64,000 nt of DNA from contig NZ_KB375281.1 of assembly GCF_000336555.1 (NCBI RefSeq), positions 2,840,926 through 2,904,925 of the forward strand. Reading direction: 5' to 3'. This document shows positions 15,345 through 24,439 of this stretch, piece by piece. A program made the translations under genes and the position numbers. The stretch's first letter is position 1, and the number at the start of each line of letters is the position of its first letter. The notes under the pieces were generated by a model. It was not told the origin of the DNA. It saw only the letters and a program-made list of their open reading frames with translations, and did no database searches. Source of the DNA: Afipia clevelandensis ATCC 49720 (GTDB taxonomy: Bacteria; Pseudomonadota; Alphaproteobacteria; Rhizobiales; Xanthobacteraceae).

Positions 15345-17354
15345 ATGACCCTGAGCAAACGCCCGATATCCCTTTTGACAGGCGCGGTCGCAGGACTGGC
15401 GCTGGGAGCGGCGGCGGCCGATGTCGCGCGCGCTTCGGACGCGATCATGCCGCGCAAGGCCCCCCAGGCGGCGTTCGCTTTTGACTGGAGCGGCTTTTAT
15501 GTCGGGGGGCATGTTGGCTATGGCGGCGGCAGCTTCGGGCCGGACACCAATCCGCTGCCACAGCAGGGCGTCTTCCTGCCGCACAGCATCACCGGGCTGA
15601 TCGGCGGCACTCAGGCCGGATACAATCTTCAGCTCCCGAACCGCTGGGTGCTGGGCGTCGAGGCCGACATCTCGTTCACCAGTCCGCTCGATCGGCCAAA
15701 ACTCGAGCCCGCGCCATTCAACTCCACGTTCGATTATTTCGGCACGGCGCGGGCCCGCATCGGTTACGCCTTCGGGACGTGGCTGCCTTATGTGACCGGC
15801 GGCGTCGCGTGGGGACGCACGCGCATCGATCTTAACGATCCGGCCGGCGAGATTGTCGGCAACAAGTCGCGCATGCACCTCGGCTGGGTCGCGGGGACAG
15901 GCCTCGAAGTTGCGCTTGGCGGCAACTGGAGCGGAAAGGTCGAATACAACTACCTCGATCTCGGCGCGCGGACATATGGCCTCGGCGATGTCCCATTGCC
16001 CGACGTCGCGGTCGATCCGAAGATTCACACCCTCAAGGTCGGCCTCAACTACCGGCTCTGGGATGCGCCGCCATGGACGAGCGGCGCTGCGATCAGGCCG
16101 CTGGCGCTGCCGGAATCGGCCGACTGGAATGTCCACGCACAGACCACGCTGATCACGCAGGGCTATCCCTCGTTCCGCGCGCCCTATCAGGGACCGAACA
16201 GCCTGCCCGGCGCAGGCCGCGCGCGAGAGACCTGGACTGTCGGCGCTTTTCTCGGCTGGCGGCTGTGGGAAGGCGGTGAATTCTACTTCAATCCCGAACT
16301 CGCGCAGGGTTTCGGCATCGGCAGCACGCTTGGCCTTGCGGGCTTCTCCAACGGCGAGGCGCAGAAGGGTGGCGCGGAATATCCGAAGTTTCGTGCGCAG
16401 CGCTACTTCTTCCGTCAGACTTTCGGCCTTGGCGGCGAGCAGGAAGACGTCGCCGACGGACCGAACCAACTCCCGGGAAAACGTGACATCGACCGCATCA
16501 CCGTCACCGTCGGACGGTTTGCCGTGGGCGATTATTTCGACGGCAATTCCTATGCGAAGGACCCGCGCGCCGATTTCATGAACTGGGCAATGTGGGCGTC
16601 AGCCGCCTATGATTTCCCCGCCGATTTGCCGGGCTTCACGCGCGGCGCGGTGGTCGAACTCAACCGCAAGGACTGGGCGATCCGCGCCGGCCTGTTCCAG
16701 GTGCCGTCACAACCCAACAACGACGTGCTGACCTTCAAGTCCGGCGGCGCGGTGGTGGAATTCGAGGAACGTCACACCGTTTTCAGCCAACCCGGCAAGC
16801 TGCGCGTCGGCGTGTTCGCCAACAAAGGCAACACCGCCAGCTATCGCGATGTGCTCGGCATCGGCGCGGTCAATCCCGGCCTCGACATCAATGACATCGT
16901 CCTCGGCGAGCGGCGCGAGCGCCTGAAGTACGGCTTCTACGTCAACGGCGAGCAGCAGGTCGCCACCGACATCGGCATCTTTGCACGCGCAAGCTGGAAC
17001 GACGGCCAGAGCGAAATTCTTTCGTTCACCGATGTCGACCGCAGCGTCTCCGGGGGCATTTCAATCAAGGGCAGTTATTGGCGACGTCCCGCCGATACGT
17101 TCGCACTGGGCGGCGCCGTCAACGGCCTGTCCGGTGCGCATCGCGACTTTCTCGCCGCCGGCGGCAAGGGCCTGCTGATCGGCGACGGCCGGCTGAACTA
17201 CAGCAATGAGCGCATCTTCGAGACGTATTATGCGCTGGCGCTCGACAAGATGTTCACCTTCACGGCGGACTACCAGTTGATCACAAATCCCGCTTACAAC
17301 GCGGACCGTGGACCGGTCTCGATTTTCTCAGGCCGCTTGCACGGGGAATTCTAG
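15345..17354 (+). CDS. Fusion outer-membrane protein: Omp25/RopB-like barrel plus OprB-type porin
   Basis: 669 aa with a signal peptide (about 1-31). Residues 40-245 form a complete Omp25/RopB-like 8-strand barrel: FDWSGFYVGGHVGYGGG, then FGTARARIGYAFGTWLPYVTGG, then an HTLKVGLNYRL terminal strand. Residues 270-669 are an OprB (carbohydrate-selective porin) domain, from WNVHAQTTLITQGYPSFRAPYQG to the terminal SGRLHGEF, ending in Phe as outer-membrane proteins do. Two barrel domains in one chain is unusual; the frame is clean throughout, with no sign of a sequencing join. Expected role: outer-membrane channel for sugars or other polar solutes. Confidence 0.85.
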   Translation: MTLSKRPISLLTGAVAGLALGAAAADVARASDAIMPRKAPQAAFAFDWSGFYVGGHVGYGGGSFGPDTNPLPQQGVFLPHSITGLIGGTQAGYNLQLPNRWVLGVEADISFTSPLDRPKLEPAPFNSTFDYFGTARARIGYAFGTWLPYVTGGVAWGRTRIDLNDPAGEIVGNKSRMHLGWVAGTGLEVALGGNWSGKVEYNYLDLGARTYGLGDVPLPDVAVDPKIHTLKVGLNYRLWDAPPWTSGAAIRPLALPESADWNVHAQTTLITQGYPSFRAPYQGPNSLPGAGRARETWTVGAFLGWRLWEGGEFYFNPELAQGFGIGSTLGLAGFSNGEAQKGGAEYPKFRAQRYFFRQTFGLGGEQEDVADGPNQLPGKRDIDRITVTVGRFAVGDYFDGNSYAKDPRADFMNWAMWASAAYDFPADLPGFTRGAVVELNRKDWAIRAGLFQVPSQPNNDVLTFKSGGAVVEFEERHTVFSQPGKLRVGVFANKGNTASYRDVLGIGAVNPGLDINDIVLGERRERLKYGFYVNGEQQVATDIGIFARASWNDGQSEILSFTDVDRSVSGGISIKGSYWRRPADTFALGGAVNGLSGAHRDFLAAGGKGLLIGDGRLNYSNERIFETYYALALDKMFTFTADYQLITNPAYNADRGPVSIFSGRLHGEF

Positions 17355-17358
17355 CGTC

Positions 17359-19029
17359 TCACTGCGCGGCGGCGGCAGCAACCACTGCCGGGGACGGCTG
17401 CGCAGCCGGAAGCGGCGCAAACGATTCAGCCTGCGCAAAAGCCCACGCATGAAAGCGAGGACTGTCGAGGTGGCCGTCCAAAAGTTCGCCGGGGCGGAGT
17501 TCGGGATAGAGCCGCGCGAAGGACAGCACGTCCGTAGCCGAGATGCGCCGCGAGAAGTGAATCGGCTGGATCTCCTGCGGATGACTGAGACCGGACGCGG
17601 CGATCAGTTCCGCGAGCGCATGGAGTGTCGCGCGATGATAGTTGTAGACGCGCGTGGTCTTGTCCGGGACCACCAGCGCGCGGTTGCGCGTCGGATCCTG
17701 TGTGGTCACGCCGGTCGGGCAGCGGTCGGTATGGCAGCTCAGGGATTGGATGCAGCCGAGCGCGAACATGAAGCCGCGGGCCGAATTGCACCAGTCCGCG
17801 CCGAGCGCCATGGCGCGCGCGACATCGAATCCGGTGGCGATCTTGCCGGCTGCGCCGATGCGAATCCGGTCGCGTGCGTTGATGCCGATCAGCGCGTTGT
17901 GGACGAAGTTGATACCCTCGCGCATCGGCATGCCGATATGATCCATGAACTCCGCCGGCGCGGCGCCCGTGCCGCCTTCATTGCCATCGACCACAATAAA
18001 ATCGGGGTAGATGCCGGTCTTCACCATTGCCTTGCAGATGGCGAGGAACTCCCAGCGATGGCCGATGCAGAGCTTGAAGCCGACCGGCTTGCCGCCGGAC
18101 AGCCGCCTCATATCGCCGATGAACTGCATCATCTCGAGCGGCGTCGCAAATGCGCGATGATAGGCCGGTGAAATACAGTCTTCGCCCATGGGCACGCCGC
18201 GAATGCGCGAAATCTCCTCGGAGACTTTCGCAGCGGGCAGCACGCCGCCATGGCCGGGCTTAGCACCCTGGCTGACCTTGAGTTCGATCATCTTGATCTG
18301 ATCGTCGCTCGCGATCTTCGCGAACAGATCGGGATTGAACGTGCCGTCGGGATTGCGGCAGCCGAAATATCCTGACCCGATCTCCCAGATCAGGTCGCCG
18401 CCGTTCTCGCGGTGATACGGGCTGACGCCGCCCTCACCCGTGTCATGGGCGAAGTTTCCCTTTTTCGCGCCGGCGTTCAATGCGCGCACCGCATTTGGAC
18501 TGAGCGCGCCAAAGCTCATTGCGGAAATGTTGAAAACCGAGGCTGAATACGGCTTGCTGCAATCCGGTCCGCCGACCGTGACGCGAAAGTGCTCATCGGC
18601 CGGAGGCTTGGGCGCAACAGAATGATTCATCCATTCATAGCCCTCGGCATAGACGTCTTCCTGCGTGCCGAAAGGACGCTTGTCGAGCACCATCTTGGCG
18701 CGCTGATAGACCACCGCGCGGGTATCGCGGCTGAACGGCTTGCCGTCCTTCTCGCTCTCGAAGAAATATTGCCGCATCTCGGGCCGGATTTCCTCCAGCA
18801 GAAAGCGAATATGCGCCGAGATCGGATAGTTTCGCAGGACCGCATGGCTCTTCTGGAGCAGGTCGTGAATGCCGAGCACCGAGAGCGAGCCGAAAATCGC
18901 GATCGGAATCGCGAACAGCACGATGTCTTCCGGATCGTAGATCGCGCCACACACCAGAAGCGCCGTGACGGCGATGCACAGCGTCAGGACGATGAAACGC
19001 GGCGAGAACATCAGTTCGAGAACCTGCAT
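17359..19029 (-). CDS. Membrane-anchored FMN-binding glutamate-synthase-family protein
   Basis: About 556 aa. Two hydrophobic segments near the N-terminus (FIVLTLCIAVTALLVCGAIY and VLFAIPIAIFGSLSVLGI) are followed by a GltB-type central/FMN-binding barrel: FNISAMSFGALSPNAVRALN, GQ-like VSQGAKPGHGGVLPAAKV, DGNEGGTGAAP. Three Cys in CIQSLSCHTDRCPTG keep the C-x5-C-x4-C spacing that binds the 3Fe-4S cluster in glutamate synthase. There is no glutaminase domain. ATG 19029 has GAGG at good spacing; ATG 19086 adds 19 residues. Likely an FMN/Fe-S oxidoreductase at the inner membrane; the reaction is unknown. It converges with the porin gene. Confidence 0.85.
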   Translation of the reverse strand: MQVLELMFSPRFIVLTLCIAVTALLVCGAIYDPEDIVLFAIPIAIFGSLSVLGIHDLLQKSHAVLRNYPISAHIRFLLEEIRPEMRQYFFESEKDGKPFSRDTRAVVYQRAKMVLDKRPFGTQEDVYAEGYEWMNHSVAPKPPADEHFRVTVGGPDCSKPYSASVFNISAMSFGALSPNAVRALNAGAKKGNFAHDTGEGGVSPYHRENGGDLIWEIGSGYFGCRNPDGTFNPDLFAKIASDDQIKMIELKVSQGAKPGHGGVLPAAKVSEEISRIRGVPMGEDCISPAYHRAFATPLEMMQFIGDMRRLSGGKPVGFKLCIGHRWEFLAICKAMVKTGIYPDFIVVDGNEGGTGAAPAEFMDHIGMPMREGINFVHNALIGINARDRIRIGAAGKIATGFDVARAMALGADWCNSARGFMFALGCIQSLSCHTDRCPTGVTTQDPTRNRALVVPDKTTRVYNYHRATLHALAELIAASGLSHPQEIQPIHFSRRISATDVLSFARLYPELRPGELLDGHLDSPRFHAWAFAQAESFAPLPAAQPSPAVVAAAAAQ

Positions 19030-19278
19030 GAAAACCTCGCTGGCGGCCCGGATATCGCTCCGGAAACGCAGATTGACCCTTTTCATGACGCGGGTCCATG
19101 GCGCGTCATCAACGGCTCCGATAGCCGGAAACTATACATCAACCCGGGCAATCATCGACATCGCGAACATCGCGATTATCCGGATGCCTGACGTGATGGC
19201 GTCATATCGCTCCCGTAAAATTGACCGTTGCTGCAAAGCAATATCCGCCAGATGCGGTCAGGCCTTAACCCGCGCCCG

Positions 19279-20151
19279 TCAATGCTGATGTGGCTGCAGT
19301 TCGCCCGGAATGCCGCTCTTTTGAAGGCCGCCGTCCGCGATCCACGCCTCGGTGCTCGTGATGGCCCGCTCGATGTGATCGTCCGTGCGGGTGAAGTCAT
19401 AGGGTGAGCCGACCAGAGGACAAAGCGGCGGCACGACACAGTAATCGACGCTCGATTCGAGATACTGCAGTTCGACCGTCATCTGCCGCGCGATGAGCAG
19501 GGTCAGCGCATGCAGGGCCGTCGCCACAGCTCCCACCGGCGGCTCCTGCCCTGCGCAGGCAAACCCCGTCGGCATGATGATGAGGCGTTCCGCGCCCTTG
19601 TCGATGGCAACCCGAATCGGCGTGTTGCTGGAGATCGCGCCGTCCGCCAGAAAGCGATTGTCGTGCGGGACGGGTGCAAACGCGCCGGGAATAGCGGTGC
19701 TGGCCACGATCGCTTCCGCCGCGGACCCTTCGGACAGTACCACGGTTTCACCGGTCACAATATCTGTGGTCACGATGTGGACCGGGACGATGGCCTCTTC
19801 GAGCTTCTTGTAGGGCAGATGATCCTCGATCAGCTTGCGCACGCCGTCATGGGAGATCAGGAAATCACGGCGCCAGAGGAACGATGCAAACGAGCGCACC
19901 GAGACCGGGAACACATCCTGCCGTGTCAAGCCGCGCCAGATGTCGGCAAGTTTCTTCACGCCATCCAGTGACGGCGCACCCGCATAGTAAGCGCCGTTCA
20001 TCGCACCCACGCTCGAGCCGACCACCAGATCGGCGGTGACGCCGTGCGCGGCAAGCGCCTGCATCATCCCGACCTGGATCGCACCGAAACTTCCGCCGCC
20101 CGCGAAAACGAATGCTGTCTTCTTCCCTATGTTGACGTTTTTTTCGTGCAT
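19279..20151 (-). CDS. Patatin-like phospholipase family protein
   Basis: 290-aa lipid acyl hydrolase. The oxyanion-hole motif GGGSFGAIQVG is near residue 18, the nucleophile elbow GSSVG near 45 and the catalytic Asp in LADGAISSN near 170, so the Ser-Asp dyad is complete. There is no signal peptide, so a cytoplasmic or injected enzyme is expected. Relatives are short bacterial patatins of the RssA type. It stands alone between the glutamate-synthase-like gene (192 nt) and the metallo-hydrolase (139 nt), both on the same strand. Confidence 0.9.
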   Translation of the reverse strand: MHEKNVNIGKKTAFVFAGGGSFGAIQVGMMQALAAHGVTADLVVGSSVGAMNGAYYAGAPSLDGVKKLADIWRGLTRQDVFPVSVRSFASFLWRRDFLISHDGVRKLIEDHLPYKKLEEAIVPVHIVTTDIVTGETVVLSEGSAAEAIVASTAIPGAFAPVPHDNRFLADGAISSNTPIRVAIDKGAERLIIMPTGFACAGQEPPVGAVATALHALTLLIARQMTVELQYLESSVDYCVVPPLCPLVGSPYDFTRTDDHIERAITSTEAWIADGGLQKSGIPGELQPHQH

Positions 20152-20290
20152 CCAGCCTCAGCCGCGTTCATTTGCCGACAGCCGCCGCATCGAGCTGCGC
20201 GACGCGCAAGAATTATACCCATGCGCGGACGAAACGGAATCAAGATTGATTGTTTGGAGCAACGCTTGCCGCCGGTCCGGCACACGGCAA

Positions 20291-21136
20291 CTAGCCGGCA
20301 AACGAGCGCTTCGGATTCTTGTGCAGTGCGACCGCATCCGCCGCGGAGTCCACCTGCGGATAAAGCTCGCGCACCATCGGATCGTGACCGGGAATGACCC
20401 GGTCGGCATGACCGGCAAGGTTCTCGACCGTGCGCCAGCCCTGCATCATGTCGCCGATGTTATAGACAATCGGAAACGGGTTGCCGCGATGCATGTTGCC
20501 GTAATAATGCGCGGCGTCGGAGGCGAGCACGACCGGCCCGCGTTCGGTTTCGACGCGCACCACCTGCAGGCCGTCTGAATGCCCGCCGACATGATGCAGC
20601 GTCACGCCGGGCGCGATTTCGGCGTCGCCATTGTGAAATACGACTCGGTCGCTGTAGACATGCCGCACCATCAGCGTCACGTCCTCGACAGAGAACGGAT
20701 GACGCAGCAGGCCGTGGCACATGCAGCGGCCGGTGGCGAAGGTCATTTCGCGATCCTGCAAATGAAACCGCGCGTTGGGAAAGAGATCGAGATTCCCCGC
20801 ATGATCGTAGTGCAGATGAGTGATGACGACATCGCGGATGCTGTCCGGTGCCACGCCGAATTGCTTCAGCGCGTCAGCAGGATTGATGGTGAGTGTGCGT
20901 GAGCGCTCCCTGGCTGCGACATCGTTGAAGCCGGTATCGACCAGAATGTCCCCGCCCTTGCCGCGGATCAGCCAGACGAAATAGTCGAGGTCGGTGCCTT
21001 CGTTGTGGATGTCCGGTGTGAGATAATTCTGATGCGGCTGGCGCCCCGTCATCGTGGCGTAACGGATCGCATAAATCTCGCTGTGATCGGCCAAGGCGTT
21101 CCCCGTCGGCTGTTGTTTTGCCGGCACTGTGCACAT
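20291..21136 (-). CDS. Metallo-beta-lactamase-fold hydrolase of the N-acyl homoserine lactonase type
   Basis: 281 aa. The dinuclear zinc set is complete: THLHYDHAGN, the His of HHVGGHSDG, the Asp of LASDAAHYY and the terminal His of VIPGHDPM. Sequence order and length fit the AiiA-like lactonase family, so quorum-quenching lactone hydrolysis is possible but not demonstrated. ATG 21136 is chosen; the frame extends to a TTG at 21154 with no ribosome-binding site. It starts 42 nt after the nickel transporter gene and may be the last gene of the nickel operon. Confidence 0.85.
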   Translation of the reverse strand: MCTVPAKQQPTGNALADHSEIYAIRYATMTGRQPHQNYLTPDIHNEGTDLDYFVWLIRGKGGDILVDTGFNDVAARERSRTLTINPADALKQFGVAPDSIRDVVITHLHYDHAGNLDLFPNARFHLQDREMTFATGRCMCHGLLRHPFSVEDVTLMVRHVYSDRVVFHNGDAEIAPGVTLHHVGGHSDGLQVVRVETERGPVVLASDAAHYYGNMHRGNPFPIVYNIGDMMQGWRTVENLAGHADRVIPGHDPMVRELYPQVDSAADAVALHKNPKRSFAG

Positions 21137-21178
21137 CGGCGCCCATCGGGACAAGCTGCGTGCGGGGAATGGCCCCCC

Positions 21179-21874
21179 TTACGCCAGCGCCGTGGTGTAG
21201 ATCGTCGTGACGCCGATGGCGATGGTGATGACGCCGACCGCCACCTGGAGGGAGCGGTTGGCCCATGTCAGCCATCTTGCCGAGACCGCAAGCGGCACCG
21301 CGATGACGGCGGACAGCGCGCCCATCCCCAGCATCGAGCCAATTCCGAACAGCAGAATGTAGAGCAAGGCGTGCAACGGATTTGCGAATTGCGAGGCGAC
21401 CAGCACCAGCAGCGCCGCTGATCCTGCCATGCCGTGCATCAGGCCGACCAGAAGCGAACGCCACCGGAAACCGTGCGCGTGGTCGTGGCGGCTGTCCTGA
21501 TGCGGAACGGCGTCCGTCCCGTGGCTGTGCAGATGAAGGTGCGCCGTGCCATCGCCATGCCGGTGCTGATGGAAATGCACCCGGTCGCGCCACAGCCGCC
21601 ACAGCAGATGCGCGCCGAGCCCGACCAGCATGATCCCGACGGCGGTTTCCAGCGGGCCCGAAACATGCTCGGGGATCACATGGCCAAGAACGATAGCCAC
21701 GCCGGCAAAGACAAACAGCGTGATGGTGTGCCCCAGCCCCCAGGTCAGCCCATGCGTGACGATGTCACGAACGCTGGTGCGCCGCGCCGCGATGCTGGAC
21801 ACCGCCGCGATATGGTCCGCCTCGAGCGCATGTTGCATGCCGAGCAGAAAGCCGAGGCCTAGAATTCCGAACAT
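21179..21874 (-). CDS. Nickel/cobalt transporter of the NicO/UreH-like type
   Basis: 231-aa membrane protein with about six helices. The first helix carries HALEADHI (His15, Asp20, His21), the metal-selectivity signature H-x4-DH of Ni/Co permeases. The cytoplasmic loop at residues 100-134 holds 12 histidines, a metal-buffering feature. The second half has the LMHGMAGSAALL repeat. It lies 76 nt downstream of the TonB receptor, whose promoter carries a NikR-type operator, so nickel is the best substrate prediction: receptor across the outer membrane, this protein across the inner membrane. It could also accept cobalt. Confidence 0.85.
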   Translation of the reverse strand: MFGILGLGFLLGMQHALEADHIAAVSSIAARRTSVRDIVTHGLTWGLGHTITLFVFAGVAIVLGHVIPEHVSGPLETAVGIMLVGLGAHLLWRLWRDRVHFHQHRHGDGTAHLHLHSHGTDAVPHQDSRHDHAHGFRWRSLLVGLMHGMAGSAALLVLVASQFANPLHALLYILLFGIGSMLGMGALSAVIAVPLAVSARWLTWANRSLQVAVGVITIAIGVTTIYTTALA

Positions 21875-21950
21875 GCGCCTGATGATCTCATGTGACGGGC
21901 GCGACCTTAGAGGCTATTTCAACCGTGTTGAAGCAGACTCTTTGCATGGG

Positions 21951-24266
21951 TCAAAACTGCCCCGCGACAGTGAGGCGGACTGCGAGCGGCTCGACCGGAT
22001 GCAGCACGCGATCCATCACACCGGTGCCACAGACGGCCGCCGGCGGTGGCGAGCCGGACCTGCACTGGGTATACAGCGCATCGCTCTTGAGCAGCGAGCC
22101 GTAGGCATAGGTGATCTGGTCGGACTTGCTGTCGGTGAGATTGTAGGCATCGAGCTGGATGCGCCAGCCGTTGTCGAAGCGATAGCCAATCTGCCCGTTG
22201 AGCAAGCCCGTCCCCGGTGACCTGAAAGCGCCATCCTCGGTCAGCGGACGCGGCCCGAAATAGCGATAGCGCAGCGCGCCGAACCAGCCGGTCTTTTCGC
22301 CCAGCCGGATTCCCGCCGAGGCAATCATGTTCGGTGCGCCGGGAATGTAGTTGCCCGGCGCGTTGCCGATCTGGGCTTCCGGATAGCCGGCCAGTTCGGC
22401 ATAGGCAGCGGCCTGCGCCGAGTTGTCGCCGCGGAACCGCGCGTGGGTCATGGCGAGATCGCCGTCGATCTGCAGCCAGGACACCGGCTTGTAATGGTTG
22501 CTCCACTCGAAGCCATAGCGGCGGCTCGGGCGGCTCGGCTCGGTGTCGCCCGCATCGCCGACGAACAGAATTTCCGATGCCGAATCCAGCACGAACAGGC
22601 TGAGTGAGCTGTCGAGACCGGGAATGATCCGCGTTCGCACGCCAACCTCGGCGCCGCGTGTTTTGACTAGGAACGGCGATGCATCGACCGGCGAGCCGTC
22701 CGATGGCGATTCCTTGATGGTCACGCCGCGCGCATCGTTGCTGTGAAACCCCTCGCCCGCATTGATGAAAAATTCGGTCTTGTTGAACGGCCCGAACACA
22801 AGGCTCATCTTCGGGCTGCCGATCGAAGCATTTGCGTTGCCAGAATTCGCCGACGTCAGGATCGAGTTGACATTGGCGTTGTAGAAATCGCCGCGATAGC
22901 CGAGCGTGGTGCGCATCCAGTTGGTCCAGTAAACGGTGTTCTGGATGTAGACCCCAACACTTGCCTCTTTCACCTTGTCGCTCCGCGTACCGGACAGAAA
23001 CTGCCGCTGATAGGTGTTGGACAGCGCGACCTTGATGTCGTCGTAGCGGCTCTGGAAGCCGACCTCGGTCTGCATCGGTAGGCCGGCGACGACCGTGTTG
23101 AACGTGTGAGACGCATTGACGCCGGCCAGCACGCGATCATCGTGCTGGTGAAACTGGTCGCCCTGATCCGGATTATCGAGGAAGAACGTGAAATTGTTGT
23201 AGAGATCGAGCGAGCTTTTGATCGCATAGAAATTGATCTTCGACGATCCGTCCCTGTCGGTCTGGGCCCATCGGCCCGACACCGAAAAGCGATCGGACCG
23301 TCCGCCGTCGGTCGGATCGAGCGCGCCATAAAGGCCGACCTGTCCCGACGTGATCGCGCGCAGCGGAATCTGGTCGGTCGAATTCCAGTGATTGGCATAA
23401 GCCATGCCGGTCAGCGAGAAACCGTTGGCTGCCGTGCCTTCCGTATAACGCACCACCGCATTCAGCTTGCGCAGCTTGTCGGGATTGTCCCACGGCCCGT
23501 TGTAGGTGTTGACCTCTCCTGCGATCAGCAGGTTGCCGTTGCCGGCCTTGGTGGAGGTGATGCCGAGGCCCCGGCGATAGCCGAAACTGCCGACCGTTCC
23601 GAGCGCCATGGTTTTCTGGATGGTGTCGATCAACCCGATATGCACCGCGCCGACCGACGAGAAGTCGCCCTCGTCCGCAAAGTACGGACCCTTGCGGATG
23701 TTGACCGATCCGATCAGTTCGGGAATCAGGAAGTTCAGGTCGGCATAGCCCTGCCCGTGGCCATGGGTGCGCATGTTGACCGGCATGCCATCGACGTTGA
23801 TCGCCAGATCGGTTCCGTGATCGAGATTGAAGCCGCGCAGGAAATACTGGTTGGCTTTGCCGTCGCCGCTGTGCTGCGTGATGATGAGGCCCGGCACCAC
23901 TTCAAGCGCCTCGGCGGGCCGCGAAAACGGCCGCGCGTTGACCTCCTCGCCGCTGACATTCTTTTCGCTGGCAGAGGCGACCGGCGCCTGACCGGCACCC
24001 TCGTTCACATCGGGGCTTGTCGTCGTGGCAGGCGCGGTCTGCAGCGTGACAGTCCGGCGCTCCTGGCGCGCACGTTGTGTCGTCACGTTGACAGGAGGCA
24101 ATGCGGATTCCGCCGCCGCATCGGTGCTTTGCGACGAGGCATTCCGCGGGGCTGCAATCAGTCCGGCGAACGCAAGGCCGATCGCCAGCGGTGCCTGCCA
24201 AAGCCCGCGCGCGCCACGCCGCTCGCGGCGACAACGCGCTGCCGCTTCACGACGCCTCAAACTCAA
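21951..24266 (-). CDS. TonB-dependent outer-membrane receptor, predicted for nickel chelates
   Basis: 771 aa. The signal region ends near ASSQ; a plug domain follows (RPAEALEVVPGLIITQHSGDGKANQYFLRGFNLDHGTDLAINVDGMPVN), then a 22-strand barrel ending ...RLTVAGQF with a terminal Phe. Around the plug His-rich loops (MRTHGHGQGYAD) may contact metal. The start is taken as TTG 24266 since no in-frame ATG lies between the preceding in-frame TGA and the signal peptide. An exact NikR-type operator lies 62-90 nt upstream, and a NicO permease follows, arguing for Ni rather than iron or cobalamin. Confidence 0.88.
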   Translation of the reverse strand: MSLRRREAAARCRRERRGARGLWQAPLAIGLAFAGLIAAPRNASSQSTDAAAESALPPVNVTTQRARQERRTVTLQTAPATTTSPDVNEGAGQAPVASASEKNVSGEEVNARPFSRPAEALEVVPGLIITQHSGDGKANQYFLRGFNLDHGTDLAINVDGMPVNMRTHGHGQGYADLNFLIPELIGSVNIRKGPYFADEGDFSSVGAVHIGLIDTIQKTMALGTVGSFGYRRGLGITSTKAGNGNLLIAGEVNTYNGPWDNPDKLRKLNAVVRYTEGTAANGFSLTGMAYANHWNSTDQIPLRAITSGQVGLYGALDPTDGGRSDRFSVSGRWAQTDRDGSSKINFYAIKSSLDLYNNFTFFLDNPDQGDQFHQHDDRVLAGVNASHTFNTVVAGLPMQTEVGFQSRYDDIKVALSNTYQRQFLSGTRSDKVKEASVGVYIQNTVYWTNWMRTTLGYRGDFYNANVNSILTSANSGNANASIGSPKMSLVFGPFNKTEFFINAGEGFHSNDARGVTIKESPSDGSPVDASPFLVKTRGAEVGVRTRIIPGLDSSLSLFVLDSASEILFVGDAGDTEPSRPSRRYGFEWSNHYKPVSWLQIDGDLAMTHARFRGDNSAQAAAYAELAGYPEAQIGNAPGNYIPGAPNMIASAGIRLGEKTGWFGALRYRYFGPRPLTEDGAFRSPGTGLLNGQIGYRFDNGWRIQLDAYNLTDSKSDQITYAYGSLLKSDALYTQCRSGSPPPAAVCGTGVMDRVLHPVEPLAVRLTVAGQF

Positions 24267-24327
24267 CCGTTGAATGGAAATGCCCCCGCATGTCGATCAG
24301 AACCGGCAGGTCACGCTCGCACGCGCA

Positions 24328-24355
24328 GTATGACATTGTCAATTATTTATCATAC
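24328..24355 (-). promoter_or_regulatory. NikR-type operator GTATGA-N16-TCATAC in the TonB receptor promoter
   Basis: GTATGA (24328-24333) and TCATAC (24350-24355) are perfectly inverted with a 16-nt spacer, identical in half-sites and spacing to the E. coli nik operator. On the minus strand a TTGACA hexamer (24337-24342) lies inside the spacer, so a bound repressor would cover the -35 element. The receptor start is about 60 nt downstream. No nikR gene is in the window. Confidence 0.85.
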
Positions 24356-24439
24356 CGACGACCTGCATCGCATGCCCCCGCGTGCGTCGCCGCGGCAAAC
24401 CCGCAAGAGCGCTTCGGACATCATTCCACGCACGACAAA

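Noticed and set aside
24267-24439. Cobalamin riboswitch upstream of the TonB receptor
   Set aside because: No B12-box sequence or matching helices were seen in the minus-strand leader; a nickel-type operator explains the region better.
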